This document shows positions 23,984-32,354 of a stretch of 64,000 bases of DNA, piece after piece. Position 1 is the first letter of the stretch. Every line of letters starts with the position of its first letter. This stretch comes from DATAPE01 sp034667525. GTDB lineage: Bacteria > Actinomycetota > CADDZG01 > WHSQ01. The notes under the pieces were generated by a model. The model was not told where the DNA came from, did no database searches, and saw only the letters and a program-made list of their open reading frames with translations. Where the stretch lies: contig JAXDJO010000023.1 in assembly GCA_034667525.1 (NCBI GenBank), positions 3,334 to 67,333 of the forward strand, given 5' to 3'. The position numbers were made by a program, and so were the translations under genes.

Positions 23984-24975
23984 AGCTTGGCGACCCGCTC
24001 TTCGATGGCATCCGCGAGCTCCTCGAGCTGGGGCAATCCCACCCTGGCTGCGAACAAGAAGGGAAGCTCGATGATGTCTTCTTCTGCACCTTCTCGAAGC
24101 TGCTTCAGATGAGTTGTCTGTATGGTCCGGCGGGCTGACAAGAAATCCGCGTACCCCAGGAAAGCCTCGAGATCGTCGGGATCCAACCGCAGGTTGGCTC
24201 GCTGAGCTTCGACAAGAAACTCATCCAGGCTCCCGTCAGACCGGATGTCTTGGAGCGATGCCTCCTCTTTATCAGTAAACACCTCGGGATATAGACCGTT
24301 CGCAAAGATCGGGCCCGGTTCGATCGATATGCGCTCTCGGAGTTGAGTTGCCGTTTCCAGCGTTTCCGAAACCGGCATCTCTTCCGCCAGGGTCGCGAGG
24401 TGCACCCGTGTTCGAGCCGGATCCTGGAGCATCTCCTGCAACCATTCTGCCTGCCGCCGAATGGGTCCCACGCGCACGGCATCAGACAATCCCGAAGGCG
24501 CGGAAAGGAACGTCAACATGTGACCCGCAGCGGGGGCATCGACGACGATGAGGTCGAAGTCCTGCTTGGAAGCACCCCCGGCCCGTCCCCGCTCGAGATA
24601 CCAGATCTTTCCCAACACGAGGATGTCCTTCAGACCCGGGGCAGCAGTGGTGATGTAGTCGATGAAGTGCACTCCTGAGAATGCCTTTGAGATGCGCTTC
24701 ATGTGGTACTGAACATCGAGATATTCGATGAGCGCGTCCTCCGCGCTCACGCTGATCGCCCACACGTCCGGAAAGATCTCCGAGGGCTCGTACCCAGCCG
24801 GCCCGCGGCCGAAGATCTTGGTCAGGCTTCCCTTCTGATCCATCTCTACTACGCAGACTTTCTTACCAGTCCTCGCTGCAGTCAGAGCGAGAGAGGCGGC
24901 GATGGTCGTCTTGCCCACGCCGCCCTTGCCCGAGACGATCAGCACGCGCGGAGTGAAGAATTCGTCGAGAAGCAT
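23980..24975 (-). CDS. ArsA/GET3-family ATPase (first of a pair)
   Basis: A 331-aa partner of the following ATPase. Walker A reads GKGGVGKTTIAASLAL near residue 15, switch I VVEMDQKGSLTKIFG, and switch II VVDAPAAGHMLTFLSAPSGL. The paired layout suggests a heterodimer in which each chain supplies one nucleotide site. It begins a leftward run of four genes joined by 4-bp overlaps or a 4-bp gap (ATPase, ATPase, sdhC-like, unknown). The ATG at 24975 lies directly before the P-loop strand. Confidence 0.88.
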   Translation of the reverse strand: MLLDEFFTPRVLIVSGKGGVGKTTIAASLALTAARTGKKVCVVEMDQKGSLTKIFGRGPAGYEPSEIFPDVWAISVSAEDALIEYLDVQYHMKRISKAFSGVHFIDYITTAAPGLKDILVLGKIWYLERGRAGGASKQDFDLIVVDAPAAGHMLTFLSAPSGLSDAVRVGPIRRQAEWLQEMLQDPARTRVHLATLAEEMPVSETLETATQLRERISIEPGPIFANGLYPEVFTDKEEASLQDIRSDGSLDEFLVEAQRANLRLDPDDLEAFLGYADFLSARRTIQTTHLKQLREGAEEDIIELPFLFAARVGLPQLEELADAIEERVAKL

Positions 24976-25142
24976 GGTGGTTGTCTACCCTACGGGGGAC
25001 TGAACGGCACTCATTGCGGACATAATGCCCGCCTCTCGAGGGCCCGAACGGGTTTGTGCTCCCCGTTTGGTCAACCTCCTCATGATTCGCGCCGATGATG
25101 GTGGAAGTCGGCTCCGATCGGATCATCTAGGAGGTCTGAGGG

Positions 25143-25688
25143 GTGTATCTGAAGTTCAAGGGTTTATCCATCGGAATGATGGCCTTCCTCATGGGGGCCG
25201 CAGTGGTCTATTCCCTGCCGAATTCCATCGCCCTGTCCTCTGGGAAGGGCAGCTCTCAGCACACCACCACCCGTGGAGGGTCAGCTTCGAGCGAGACCCC
25301 CGATCGAGAAGCTTCCGATGCCCACGCGACCCGCGACGCGGGCACGGCTCACGCCTCCAAACATGCGGACGGGTCGTCGACCTCACCGGGAGCTCACGGG
25401 GCTGCCGTTTCGGCTGCTGCACATTGCGTGATCAATGGATCTGCGCACGGCGCGCTGGTTAGCTCGGTGGCCAGAATGGCTGACGCTACTGTCGCCGGCG
25501 CCACATCGGCGTGCACGAAAGCGGGGGGGACAACGAGAACGATCTCCGGAGGGCCCGCACCGCCGGGAACCGGGGTGCACGGCCAATCCGGGGCAGCCAA
25601 TAGCAACAGTGGAGCGGCCACCGGCAACAGTGGAGCGGCCACCGGCAACAGTCCGGCGGGTACCGGCAACAGTTCGTCGGCTCACTAG
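25143..25688 (+). CDS. Exported low-complexity Ser/Thr/Gly/Ala-rich protein
   Basis: A 181-aa protein with a strong AGGAGG site before its GTG start. The N-terminus YLKFKGLSIGMMAFLMGAAV is a signal anchor or signal peptide. The rest is hydrophilic and low in complexity, rich in Ser, Thr, His and Ala, with two widely spaced cysteines (AAHCVIN and TSACTKAG). It ends in four 7-residue repeats (GAATGNS type). Such proteins are often glycosylated cell-surface or wall-linker proteins. No domain is recognised. It is divergent from the ArsA operon and precedes nfeD. Confidence 0.7.
   Translation: MYLKFKGLSIGMMAFLMGAAVVYSLPNSIALSSGKGSSQHTTTRGGSASSETPDREASDAHATRDAGTAHASKHADGSSTSPGAHGAAVSAAAHCVINGSAHGALVSSVARMADATVAGATSACTKAGGTTRTISGGPAPPGTGVHGQSGAANSNSGAATGNSGAATGNSPAGTGNSSSAH
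25590..25673 (+). repeat. Four 21-bp tandem repeats coding for GAATGNS-like units
   Basis: Four in-frame 21-bp units (25590, 25611, 25632, 25653) end in the shared GGCAACAGT or AGCAACAGT. The middle two are identical and the outer ones are diverged. They form the C-terminal tail of the exported protein at 25143. Confidence 0.8.
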
Positions 25689-25731
25689 CTCTGACTGCAT
25701 CTAGGCAGCGCCTGCACCCTTAACCGCGCGC

Positions 25732-25796
25732 CCTGTTCCGATTGGCATCTTGGTGGGCCCGGGCCTGTTCCGACTGGCATCTTGGGTGGGCCCGGG
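25732..25796 (+). repeat. Two tandem 32/33-bp repeats upstream of nfeD
   Basis: Two adjacent units (25732-25763 and 25764-25796) each start CCTGTTCCGA and end TGGGCCCGGG, differing by one substitution and one inserted G. They sit in the short gap before the nfeD ATG, and the last bases (GGGAGG) could serve as its ribosome site. Confidence 0.85.
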
Positions 25797-25812
25797 AGGC
25801 GACAATGCTTCC

Positions 25813-27207
25813 ATGCATCGTCTGGGCCTGCGGATCGGGGCGCTCCTTCTCGCCAGCGGAGCCGCTTTGCTTCCCCTGACGGCTTCAAGAGCCGACAGCA
25901 CGACCAGGGTTGTCGACCTCGTGCAGGTCAAGGGCCTCATCGATCCTCCCACCGTTGCCTATCTGAGAGACCGGATCGCTGCGGCCCAGACTTCCGGCTC
26001 CGACGAGGCGGTGATCGTGGAACTTGACTGCGACGGGGGCCTGGTGAGCTCCATGCCATCTCTGGTCCGGCAGATGGAGGAGTCGCGTGTTCCCGTAGTC
26101 GTGTGGGTTGCTCCGAGAGGAGCGAACGCAGCGAGCGCGGGTGCGCTTTTGCTGGCGGCGGCGAACCTTTCCTTTATGGCCGACGAGGCCCGCTTGGACT
26201 CTCCCACACCTGTAAATCTCAACTCGGCTCCGGACAACCATCCTGCGTCGAGCAGGGCTGCGGCTTTGATCCGCGGGCTGTCGTCCCTGCGCGGCCGCAG
26301 TGCAACCGCGCCGATCGATCTCATCCGCCACGGAGGGTCGATGACTGCGACCGCGGCGGCTCGATCGGGAGCCGTAGATGGCGTCGCATCGTCGCTCGCA
26401 GCGGTGCTGCAAGAGATGGACGGGCGCTCGGTAACTCTGAGCGGAGGGGAAAGAAAGACGCTCGAAACGTGGGATCAGAATGCCCATCGGCCCAGCGTGG
26501 GATTCCGCTTCGAGGAGATGGGTCTATGGTCCCGGCTTCTCCACTCGGTGACGAGTCCCGAGGCCGCCTTCCTGCTGCTTCTGGCGGGAGCCTTCGGTTT
26601 GGTCTTCGAGATCTACAACCCCGGGATCGGCTTTGGCGCCATCCTCGGGATCGCCGCGCTGTTCTTGAGCTTCTACGCGCTCAACATCCTGCCCACGGAT
26701 TGGTTGGGTGTTCTTGCGGTGATCATCGCGGTCGCGTTGTTCGTCGTGGACGTGCAAATCAGCGGCTTCGGGATTTGGAGCGCGGGAGGTATCGCGTGCC
26801 TTATCGCTGGAGGCTCGCTGATCTTCTCGGGAGCGCCTTCGGCCGCGCGTCTCGCCCCCTGGGCGATCGTGGTAGCAGTTGCCGGCAGTTTGCTCTTTTT
26901 CGTGTCGGTGATGACCGCGGCGTTGCGCGTCCGCCTTCGAAGACCGATCACTGGAGAGGAGGCGATCGTGGGCACCACTGGGGAAGCGAAGACAGATATA
27001 GCCCCGGAAGGAACCGTCTTTACGAAGGGCACGTTGTGGCGGGCACGCACCATGGAGACCGGCATCGCAGCAGGCTCGAAGGTTCAGATCAAGGCAGCGG
27101 AGGGACTAGTTCTCCTGGTGGAGCCCCTCTCACACGAGGATGGCCCCGAGGCGACAGCCCCACCCGGCGCAACAGAGTCAGGCACCACGGCAGTGACGGA
27201 CGATTGA
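25813..27207 (+). CDS. nfeD: NfeD-family membrane protein with ClpP-like domain
   Basis: A 464-aa long-type NfeD protein: signal peptide (HRLGLRIGALLLASGAALLPL), ClpP-class serine protease domain (about 30-225), four or so membrane helices (about 240-385) and a C-terminal OB-fold (about 390-445; GEEAIVGTTGEAKTDIAPEG). The nucleophile motif is present as ANAASAGALLL. No lysine occurs between this motif and GGERK, so the catalytic Lys expected in the following helix seems to be absent. The frame is open to 25750, but that extension would translate the upstream repeats, so the ATG at 25813 is used. The usual partner, an SPFH/flotillin gene, is not adjacent. Confidence 0.9.
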   Translation: MHRLGLRIGALLLASGAALLPLTASRADSTTRVVDLVQVKGLIDPPTVAYLRDRIAAAQTSGSDEAVIVELDCDGGLVSSMPSLVRQMEESRVPVVVWVAPRGANAASAGALLLAAANLSFMADEARLDSPTPVNLNSAPDNHPASSRAAALIRGLSSLRGRSATAPIDLIRHGGSMTATAAARSGAVDGVASSLAAVLQEMDGRSVTLSGGERKTLETWDQNAHRPSVGFRFEEMGLWSRLLHSVTSPEAAFLLLLAGAFGLVFEIYNPGIGFGAILGIAALFLSFYALNILPTDWLGVLAVIIAVALFVVDVQISGFGIWSAGGIACLIAGGSLIFSGAPSAARLAPWAIVVAVAGSLLFFVSVMTAALRVRLRRPITGEEAIVGTTGEAKTDIAPEGTVFTKGTLWRARTMETGIAAGSKVQIKAAEGLVLLVEPLSHEDGPEATAPPGATESGTTAVTDD

Positions 27208-27257
27208 AGGATCCGGAACAAAACCCAGCCGCTGGCTGCCGCTGCTAATGTTCCCTC

Positions 27258-28412
27258 GTGAATTTTGTCTTCCATGGCTCGCAGCGACCGACTTTGGGTG
27301 TCGAGATCGAGGTCCAGGTCGTTGACGAAGCAGGCGCTCTAACGACCGATACTGCCGCGTCAAAGATCCTCGAGCAGCTCGATAGCAAGTGGTTCAAGCA
27401 CGAATTGCTGGAGTGCACGATCGAGGTCATCACCGACGTCTGCGGAACGGTGGGCGAGGCGAGCCGCGATGTCGAGGGCAAGCTGCAACAGGTCATAGAG
27501 GTCGCCGACGAGGTCGGCTACCGTGTGCTTTGCACGGGCACACATCCGTTCTCGGCTTGGTCGGATCAAACGGTTTCGCCCGATCCTCGCTACCACCGTC
27601 TGATCGAGAACTGTCAGTGGACCGCTCGCCGCCTGCTCATCTTCGGTGTACACACCCATGTGGGGGTGGGTTCGGGCGAAGAGGCGATCGCCATCTCCAA
27701 CAGTCTGGCGACGTTCATCCCCCACTTCTTAGCGTTGTCTTCATCGAGTCCATTCTGGCAAGGAAGAGACACCGGTCTTGCGTCAACACGGAGCAAGGTG
27801 TTCGAGTCTCTTCCGACCGCCGGACTGCCTTACCTGTTGGAAAACTGGGGGGACTTCCAGCGCTTCATGCGGACGCTGATCGGTGCCGGAACCATCAGCA
27901 CGATCCGGGAGGTGTGGTGGGACATCCGGCCGCATCCTTCCTTCGGCACCCTGGAGCTGAGGATCTGCGATGGAGTGCCTACCATGTTCGAGCTATCCGC
28001 GTTGGTGGCGCTTAGCCAGGCCCTCGTCGTGTGGCTCGGCGAGCGATACGGAGCGGGACTCGAGCTGCCCCAGCACCGCGCCTGGACCATCCGCGAGAAC
28101 AAATGGCGCGCGGCAAGGTATGGCATCGATGCACAGATCATCCGAGACGAGGATGGCAACCTTGTCTCCCTGCGTCGCTCGATATCGGATCTCGTGGAGA
28201 GGCTCGAGCCGACCGCCGAGCGTCTTGGTTGTCTGGACGAGCTGCGCCGCGTCAACGACATCATGACGCGAGGCACGTCGGCGACCCGTCAACGGGAGGT
28301 CTACGAGCGGACCGGTGACCTTTCTGCCGTGGTCGACTCTTTGGTTGAAGAGATGCGAACTGGAGTTCCGTGTCCGGCGATGGACCGTGATCTCTCAGTT
28401 GGGAGCGCGTAG
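27258..28412 (+). CDS. YbdK-type carboxylate-amine ligase (glutamate-cysteine ligase-like)
   Basis: A 384-aa member of the GCS2 family, which joins glutamate to an amine acceptor using ATP. Recognisable blocks are LGVEIEVQVVD at the N-terminus with metal-binding glutamates, CTGTHPFSAW, QWTARRLLIFGVHTHVGV, WWDIRPHPSFGTLELRICDG and ENKWRAARYG. Members have weak gamma-glutamylcysteine synthetase activity or act on other amines, so the substrate is open. The start is GTG at 27258. It is convergent with selB. Confidence 0.88.
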   Translation: MNFVFHGSQRPTLGVEIEVQVVDEAGALTTDTAASKILEQLDSKWFKHELLECTIEVITDVCGTVGEASRDVEGKLQQVIEVADEVGYRVLCTGTHPFSAWSDQTVSPDPRYHRLIENCQWTARRLLIFGVHTHVGVGSGEEAIAISNSLATFIPHFLALSSSSPFWQGRDTGLASTRSKVFESLPTAGLPYLLENWGDFQRFMRTLIGAGTISTIREVWWDIRPHPSFGTLELRICDGVPTMFELSALVALSQALVVWLGERYGAGLELPQHRAWTIRENKWRAARYGIDAQIIRDEDGNLVSLRRSISDLVERLEPTAERLGCLDELRRVNDIMTRGTSATRQREVYERTGDLSAVVDSLVEEMRTGVPCPAMDRDLSVGSA

Positions 28413-28433
28413 CCGACCAGGCGACCTCTCCAG

Positions 28434-30251
28434 TCACGGGCGGGGGCCGAGGTGACGCAGGTCTCCCTGGCGGCGTGTGGCTCCTGTGGAATCGAGCCAT
28501 TCACACAACGGCACCGCGTACTTGCGGGAAGTTCCAAGCAGATCGCGGATCTGCGCGACCGTAAGGGGGCCAGAGACCTCGATGGCGCTTCGCACTGTGC
28601 GGCGCGCTCTTTCAGCCTGTGTGTGGGTGAGGTAAAAGTCCCCGATCCTGATCACATCGGCCGCCTCTGTCATCGCTCGCAACAGCGCAGGGTCTGCGTC
28701 TAGCTCACTGGTGAGCGGTGGCGACATCCCTCCCGCTTCGATGCGCTTGATGATCGCGTCGCGCTCGCTCTTCTGCTCGGGAAGCAGGGTGGCGGAGTGA
28801 TCCTGCAATCTCACCACGGCTCCATCCTCGACGACCTCAGGAAGGTGCTCCAGCAGTGCTTGGAACGCGGGGGCATCCAAGCGGGTGGGGCCGCGAAGCG
28901 CCTCTTTGACCATTCCGCGCTCCAGCGGGCGCCCAGAGTGATAGCTCCGCAGCGTTTCCACAACCGTGTGTGAGAGCTCATGAAGCTCGGCGTCTGAGAC
29001 GAGGATCGAGGCCAGTTGGGAGATGCCTGGCGCGTCAAGGGTGGTGGCGCCACTCCTGGTCACGGCGTCCTCGACGCGCAGTGCGCCATCGGCCAGGACC
29101 AGGGCGCTCAGCGCCTCTTGCGGGGTGGCTCGGTCCAGTCGCTCGAGGAGGCGCAGATCCGGCCGCTGCGAGGGGCGCGGATCCATGATCTGGCCACCCC
29201 CAAACGTCAATACCCTGCCCGCGTCGCGGAGCACGAATCGATCAGAGCGCGCAAGTGGAAGCCGATCGCGCAGGAACAGGCGGGCGAATCCAGAACCTCC
29301 TGGTGGGATCGCATCGCGGTCCAACAGTCGCAAGCGCACCGGCGTCTCGGCCGAGCCCACGTACAGCAGGTGGGCACCTTTCTCGGTAAGAACATACTCG
29401 GCCCCCGTCAATCTTGCCGGCAGAACCTCGACCCTGGCGTCGACGATGCGCGAGGGCCGCCATTGTCCGGGGGCGACGATGGCATCCCCACGTTCGGCCC
29501 CCTGCCGGTCCAGCCCTGCGAGGTTCAAAGCGACTCGCGTCCCGGGGGCCGCGCGAGCTACTTCCTTCTTGTGGGTTTGGATCCTTCGAACCCGCCCCCG
29601 GCCCCCCTCCGGCGATACCTCTACCTCGTCCCCTGTGGCTACGGTTCCGCCCGCCAGCGTGCCGGTGACCACCGTTCCGGCGCCCGAGATCGTGAAGACA
29701 CGGTCCACCCATAGGCGCGGCCTGCCGGTGTCGGGGGCCTGTGGAGTCGCCAGCACCACTCGATCAAGCTCCGCTATGAGACGGTCGATCCCGTAGCCGG
29801 AAACGGATGAACAAGCAACGATGGGAGCGTTCTCCAAAACCGACCCAGAGAGCTCTTCTTGCACCTCGAGCGTCGCAAGCTCCAGCCTTTCCTCATCAAC
29901 GGTGTCGGATTTCGTCACCGCGACGACCCCGAAGGTGATGCCTAAGACGTGCAGGATAGAGAGGTGCTCGGCTGATTGCGGCTTCCAGCCTTCATTGGCG
30001 GCAACGACGAATAGGCAGATCGAGATGCCTCCGGCCCCAGCCAACATGTTCTTGATGAATCGTTCGTGACCGGGTACGTCCACGAGACCGATCTCGTTAC
30101 CCGACGGCAGAGTCAGCCACGCAAAACCCAGATCTATGGTCAGTCCTCGCCGCTTCTCTTCCTCGAAACGGTCAGGATCGATCCCCGTCAATCTTTCGAC
30201 CAGCGTCGATTTGCCGTGATCCACATGGCCGGCGGTGCCGATGACGTGCAT
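28434..30251 (-). CDS. selB: Selenocysteine-specific elongation factor SelB
   Basis: This GTPase carries Sec-tRNA(Sec) to the ribosome at UGA codons marked by a SECIS hairpin. The 605-aa protein begins MHVIGTAGHVDHGKSTLVERLTG, a canonical SelB G1 motif. It has DVPGHERF (G3) and VTKSD (the NKxD equivalent), three beta-barrel domains, and C-terminal winged helices (about 380-600; IRDLLGTSRKYAVPLCEWLD) that bind the SECIS. The ATG at 30251 lies directly before the G1 strand. selA lies 700 bp away on the same strand with a HAD gene between on the opposite strand. tRNA-Sec is at 55.4 kb. Confidence 0.95.
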   Translation of the reverse strand: MHVIGTAGHVDHGKSTLVERLTGIDPDRFEEEKRRGLTIDLGFAWLTLPSGNEIGLVDVPGHERFIKNMLAGAGGISICLFVVAANEGWKPQSAEHLSILHVLGITFGVVAVTKSDTVDEERLELATLEVQEELSGSVLENAPIVACSSVSGYGIDRLIAELDRVVLATPQAPDTGRPRLWVDRVFTISGAGTVVTGTLAGGTVATGDEVEVSPEGGRGRVRRIQTHKKEVARAAPGTRVALNLAGLDRQGAERGDAIVAPGQWRPSRIVDARVEVLPARLTGAEYVLTEKGAHLLYVGSAETPVRLRLLDRDAIPPGGSGFARLFLRDRLPLARSDRFVLRDAGRVLTFGGGQIMDPRPSQRPDLRLLERLDRATPQEALSALVLADGALRVEDAVTRSGATTLDAPGISQLASILVSDAELHELSHTVVETLRSYHSGRPLERGMVKEALRGPTRLDAPAFQALLEHLPEVVEDGAVVRLQDHSATLLPEQKSERDAIIKRIEAGGMSPPLTSELDADPALLRAMTEAADVIRIGDFYLTHTQAERARRTVRSAIEVSGPLTVAQIRDLLGTSRKYAVPLCEWLDSTGATRRQGDLRHLGPRP

Positions 30252-30287
30252 GTGTCAAGGGTAGAGCGAGTGGGTACACGGCCATCC

Positions 30288-30938
30288 ATGAAGCCCGCGG
30301 CGATCCTGGACATCGATGGCACCTTGATCGATACGAACTATCAGCATGCACTCGCGTGGTTCCGTTCTTTCAAGCAGTTTCAGATCGTGCTGCCCATCTG
30401 GAAGATTCACCGAGGGATCGGGATGGGGGGAGACCACATGATCGAAGCACTCTGCGGCGAGGACAAGGAAGCTGAGCTCGGTGACCGGGTCCGAGAAGCG
30501 GAGAAGGGCTTCTATCAAGAGTTGATCGACGAGGTTCAGCCGGTTCATGGAGCCCGGGACTTCATCCTGGATCTTAAGAAGCGAGGGCATCCTGTCGTGC
30601 TGGCTAGCTCGGCAAAGGAAGATGAGGTCGACCATTATCTGGATCTGCTGGGGTGTCGCGATGTCGTCGATTCCTGGACAACCTCTGAGGACGTAGAGCA
30701 CACGAAACCTGACCCGGACCTTGTACTTGCCGCCATGGGGAAGGTGGAAGGAGCGGGCGCGGTGATGGTGGGGGACTCAACCTTCGATTGCGAAGCCGCC
30801 ACGAGAGCCGGCATCGAGACGATCGCCGTTATGACCGGCGGATTCTCAGAAGATGAGCTGAGGAAAGCCGGGGCAATAGCCGTATTCGAATCGATCGATC
30901 TGTTGGGCCGAGACGTCGAGAGCACCCCACTTCGTTAG
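30288..30938 (+). CDS. HAD-superfamily hydrolase (phosphatase-like)
   Basis: A 216-aa haloacid-dehalogenase-fold protein. Motif I is AILDIDGTLIDTN, with the nucleophile Asp and the second acid-base Asp. Motif II Ser is in VLASSAKEDE, Lys in HTKPDPDL and motif IV in VMVGDSTFDCEAA. A helical cap domain (about 15-85) fits a phosphoglycolate-phosphatase-like or beta-phosphoglucomutase-like subclass. The frame is open from 30066, but upstream residues are shadows of selB, so ATG 30288 is used. It is divergent from selB by 36 bp and convergent with selA. A role in selenium metabolism is possible by position only. Confidence 0.85.
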   Translation: MKPAAILDIDGTLIDTNYQHALAWFRSFKQFQIVLPIWKIHRGIGMGGDHMIEALCGEDKEAELGDRVREAEKGFYQELIDEVQPVHGARDFILDLKKRGHPVVLASSAKEDEVDHYLDLLGCRDVVDSWTTSEDVEHTKPDPDLVLAAMGKVEGAGAVMVGDSTFDCEAATRAGIETIAVMTGGFSEDELRKAGAIAVFESIDLLGRDVESTPLR

Positions 30939-30968
30939 GTCGCGTCGGCAGGCCGAGGATTGGCGCCG

Positions 30969-32354
30969 CTAACCCAGGACCCTTGCGATCGAGGAGGCGA
31001 GTAGTTCGTCCCTGGCGTCTGGCACGGTGCGCAGATCGAGGATGACCCTGTCATCTTCGATCCGGGCGATCACCGGGGGCACACTGTGGCGCAGGGTGCG
31101 CTCGATCTCGTCGCTGCTGCGACTGGGGTGTGTCAGCGCCACCCCCCAGGACTCGATCTCGGCCCCCGGAAGAGAGCCTCCTCCCATCACCGAGAGGCAG
31201 CGGGTGATTTCGATCGAGCCGGACAAAGGCGGCAGTGAGGCTTCCAGGCTGCGAGCCCGTGCTTCTAGGTGCTCTGCCGGAAGAGTTGCCATCTTCCACA
31301 GCGGCAGATCCTCTGGCTGTCCGCGCAGGTAAGCCGACAGCGTCGCCTCCAGTGCGGCAAGCGTCATCTTGTCTACCCGCACGGCGCGCATCAGGGGGTC
31401 ACGGGCGATGCGTTCGATGAGGCTCTCTCGGCCGGCGATCAACCCTGCCTGCGGGCCCCCCAGTAGTTTGTCGCCCGAGAAGGTCACGACGTCGGCGCCC
31501 TCTCCCACAGTGGCACGGATGGTTGGTTCGGCGTTTGTCCAATCCTGCGGGAGCGGTTCCACCAAACCCGAGCCCAGATCGTGCAGGAACATCACTCCGC
31601 GCCCTTTCGCCAACTTCCCAAGCTCTCGGGCGTCGACGCTTGCCGTGAATCCAACGAGCCGGTAGTTAGATGGATGCACCTTAAGGATGGCAGCTGTGTC
31701 CGAAGAGATGGCCCGCTCGTAGTCGCCGATGTGTGTGCGGTTCGTCGTGCCGACCTCGACCAACGAAGCTCCGGACGCCGTCATCACGTCGGGGACGCGG
31801 AATTCACCTCCGATCTCGATGAGCTCTCCCCTCGAGACGATGACCTCGCGTCCGGAGCACAAGGCGGCCAAGACAACGAGAACTGCGGCAGCATTGTTGT
31901 TGACAACGAGCGCCGACTCGGCTCCAGTGACGAACCGGATTAGTGAACGAGTGTGCGCGTAACGGTTACCACGGCGACCGGTATTCAGATCGAATTCCAG
32001 GTTTGAGTAGCCTTGGGCGATCGCCGTTACCGCATCCAATTGCTCGGGCCCGAGCGGAACCCTCCCGAGGTTGGTATGTATCAGAACCCCCGTGGCATTG
32101 ATTACCGGCTGCAGCAGGGAGCGGCCGGACGCGGTGATCAGCTCCTGGGCGCGCGCCAGCAACTCTTCGAAAGATCCGGCGGCCTGCCCATAGCGGATCC
32201 GGTCGCGCGCTTCGTCGATGGCGCGGCGGGCGATCCCAGTCCGGACGTCCTGCGGGATTTCGGATCCGAGTGCCCCAGCGATGCGATCGACCGCTGGAAG
32301 CCCTCTGAACTGGCGGGAGAGGTCCTCGGACCCGCTCGCGCCGGCGCGTTTCAT
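30969..32354 (-). CDS. selA: L-seryl-tRNA(Sec) selenium transferase SelA
   Basis: This PLP enzyme converts Ser-tRNA(Sec) to Sec-tRNA(Sec) with selenophosphate. The 461-aa length is normal. PVINATGVLIHTNLGRVPL is the classic SelA N-terminal block, HDLGSGLV follows, and the PLP lysine is in FSGDKLLGGPQAG at about residue 296. The start codon overlaps the stop of the upstream response regulator gene by 4 bp, so the two are translationally coupled. selD, which supplies selenophosphate, is not in the window. Confidence 0.96.
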   Translation of the reverse strand: MKRAGASGSEDLSRQFRGLPAVDRIAGALGSEIPQDVRTGIARRAIDEARDRIRYGQAAGSFEELLARAQELITASGRSLLQPVINATGVLIHTNLGRVPLGPEQLDAVTAIAQGYSNLEFDLNTGRRGNRYAHTRSLIRFVTGAESALVVNNNAAAVLVVLAALCSGREVIVSRGELIEIGGEFRVPDVMTASGASLVEVGTTNRTHIGDYERAISSDTAAILKVHPSNYRLVGFTASVDARELGKLAKGRGVMFLHDLGSGLVEPLPQDWTNAEPTIRATVGEGADVVTFSGDKLLGGPQAGLIAGRESLIERIARDPLMRAVRVDKMTLAALEATLSAYLRGQPEDLPLWKMATLPAEHLEARARSLEASLPPLSGSIEITRCLSVMGGGSLPGAEIESWGVALTHPSRSSDEIERTLRHSVPPVIARIEDDRVILDLRTVPDARDELLASSIARVLG

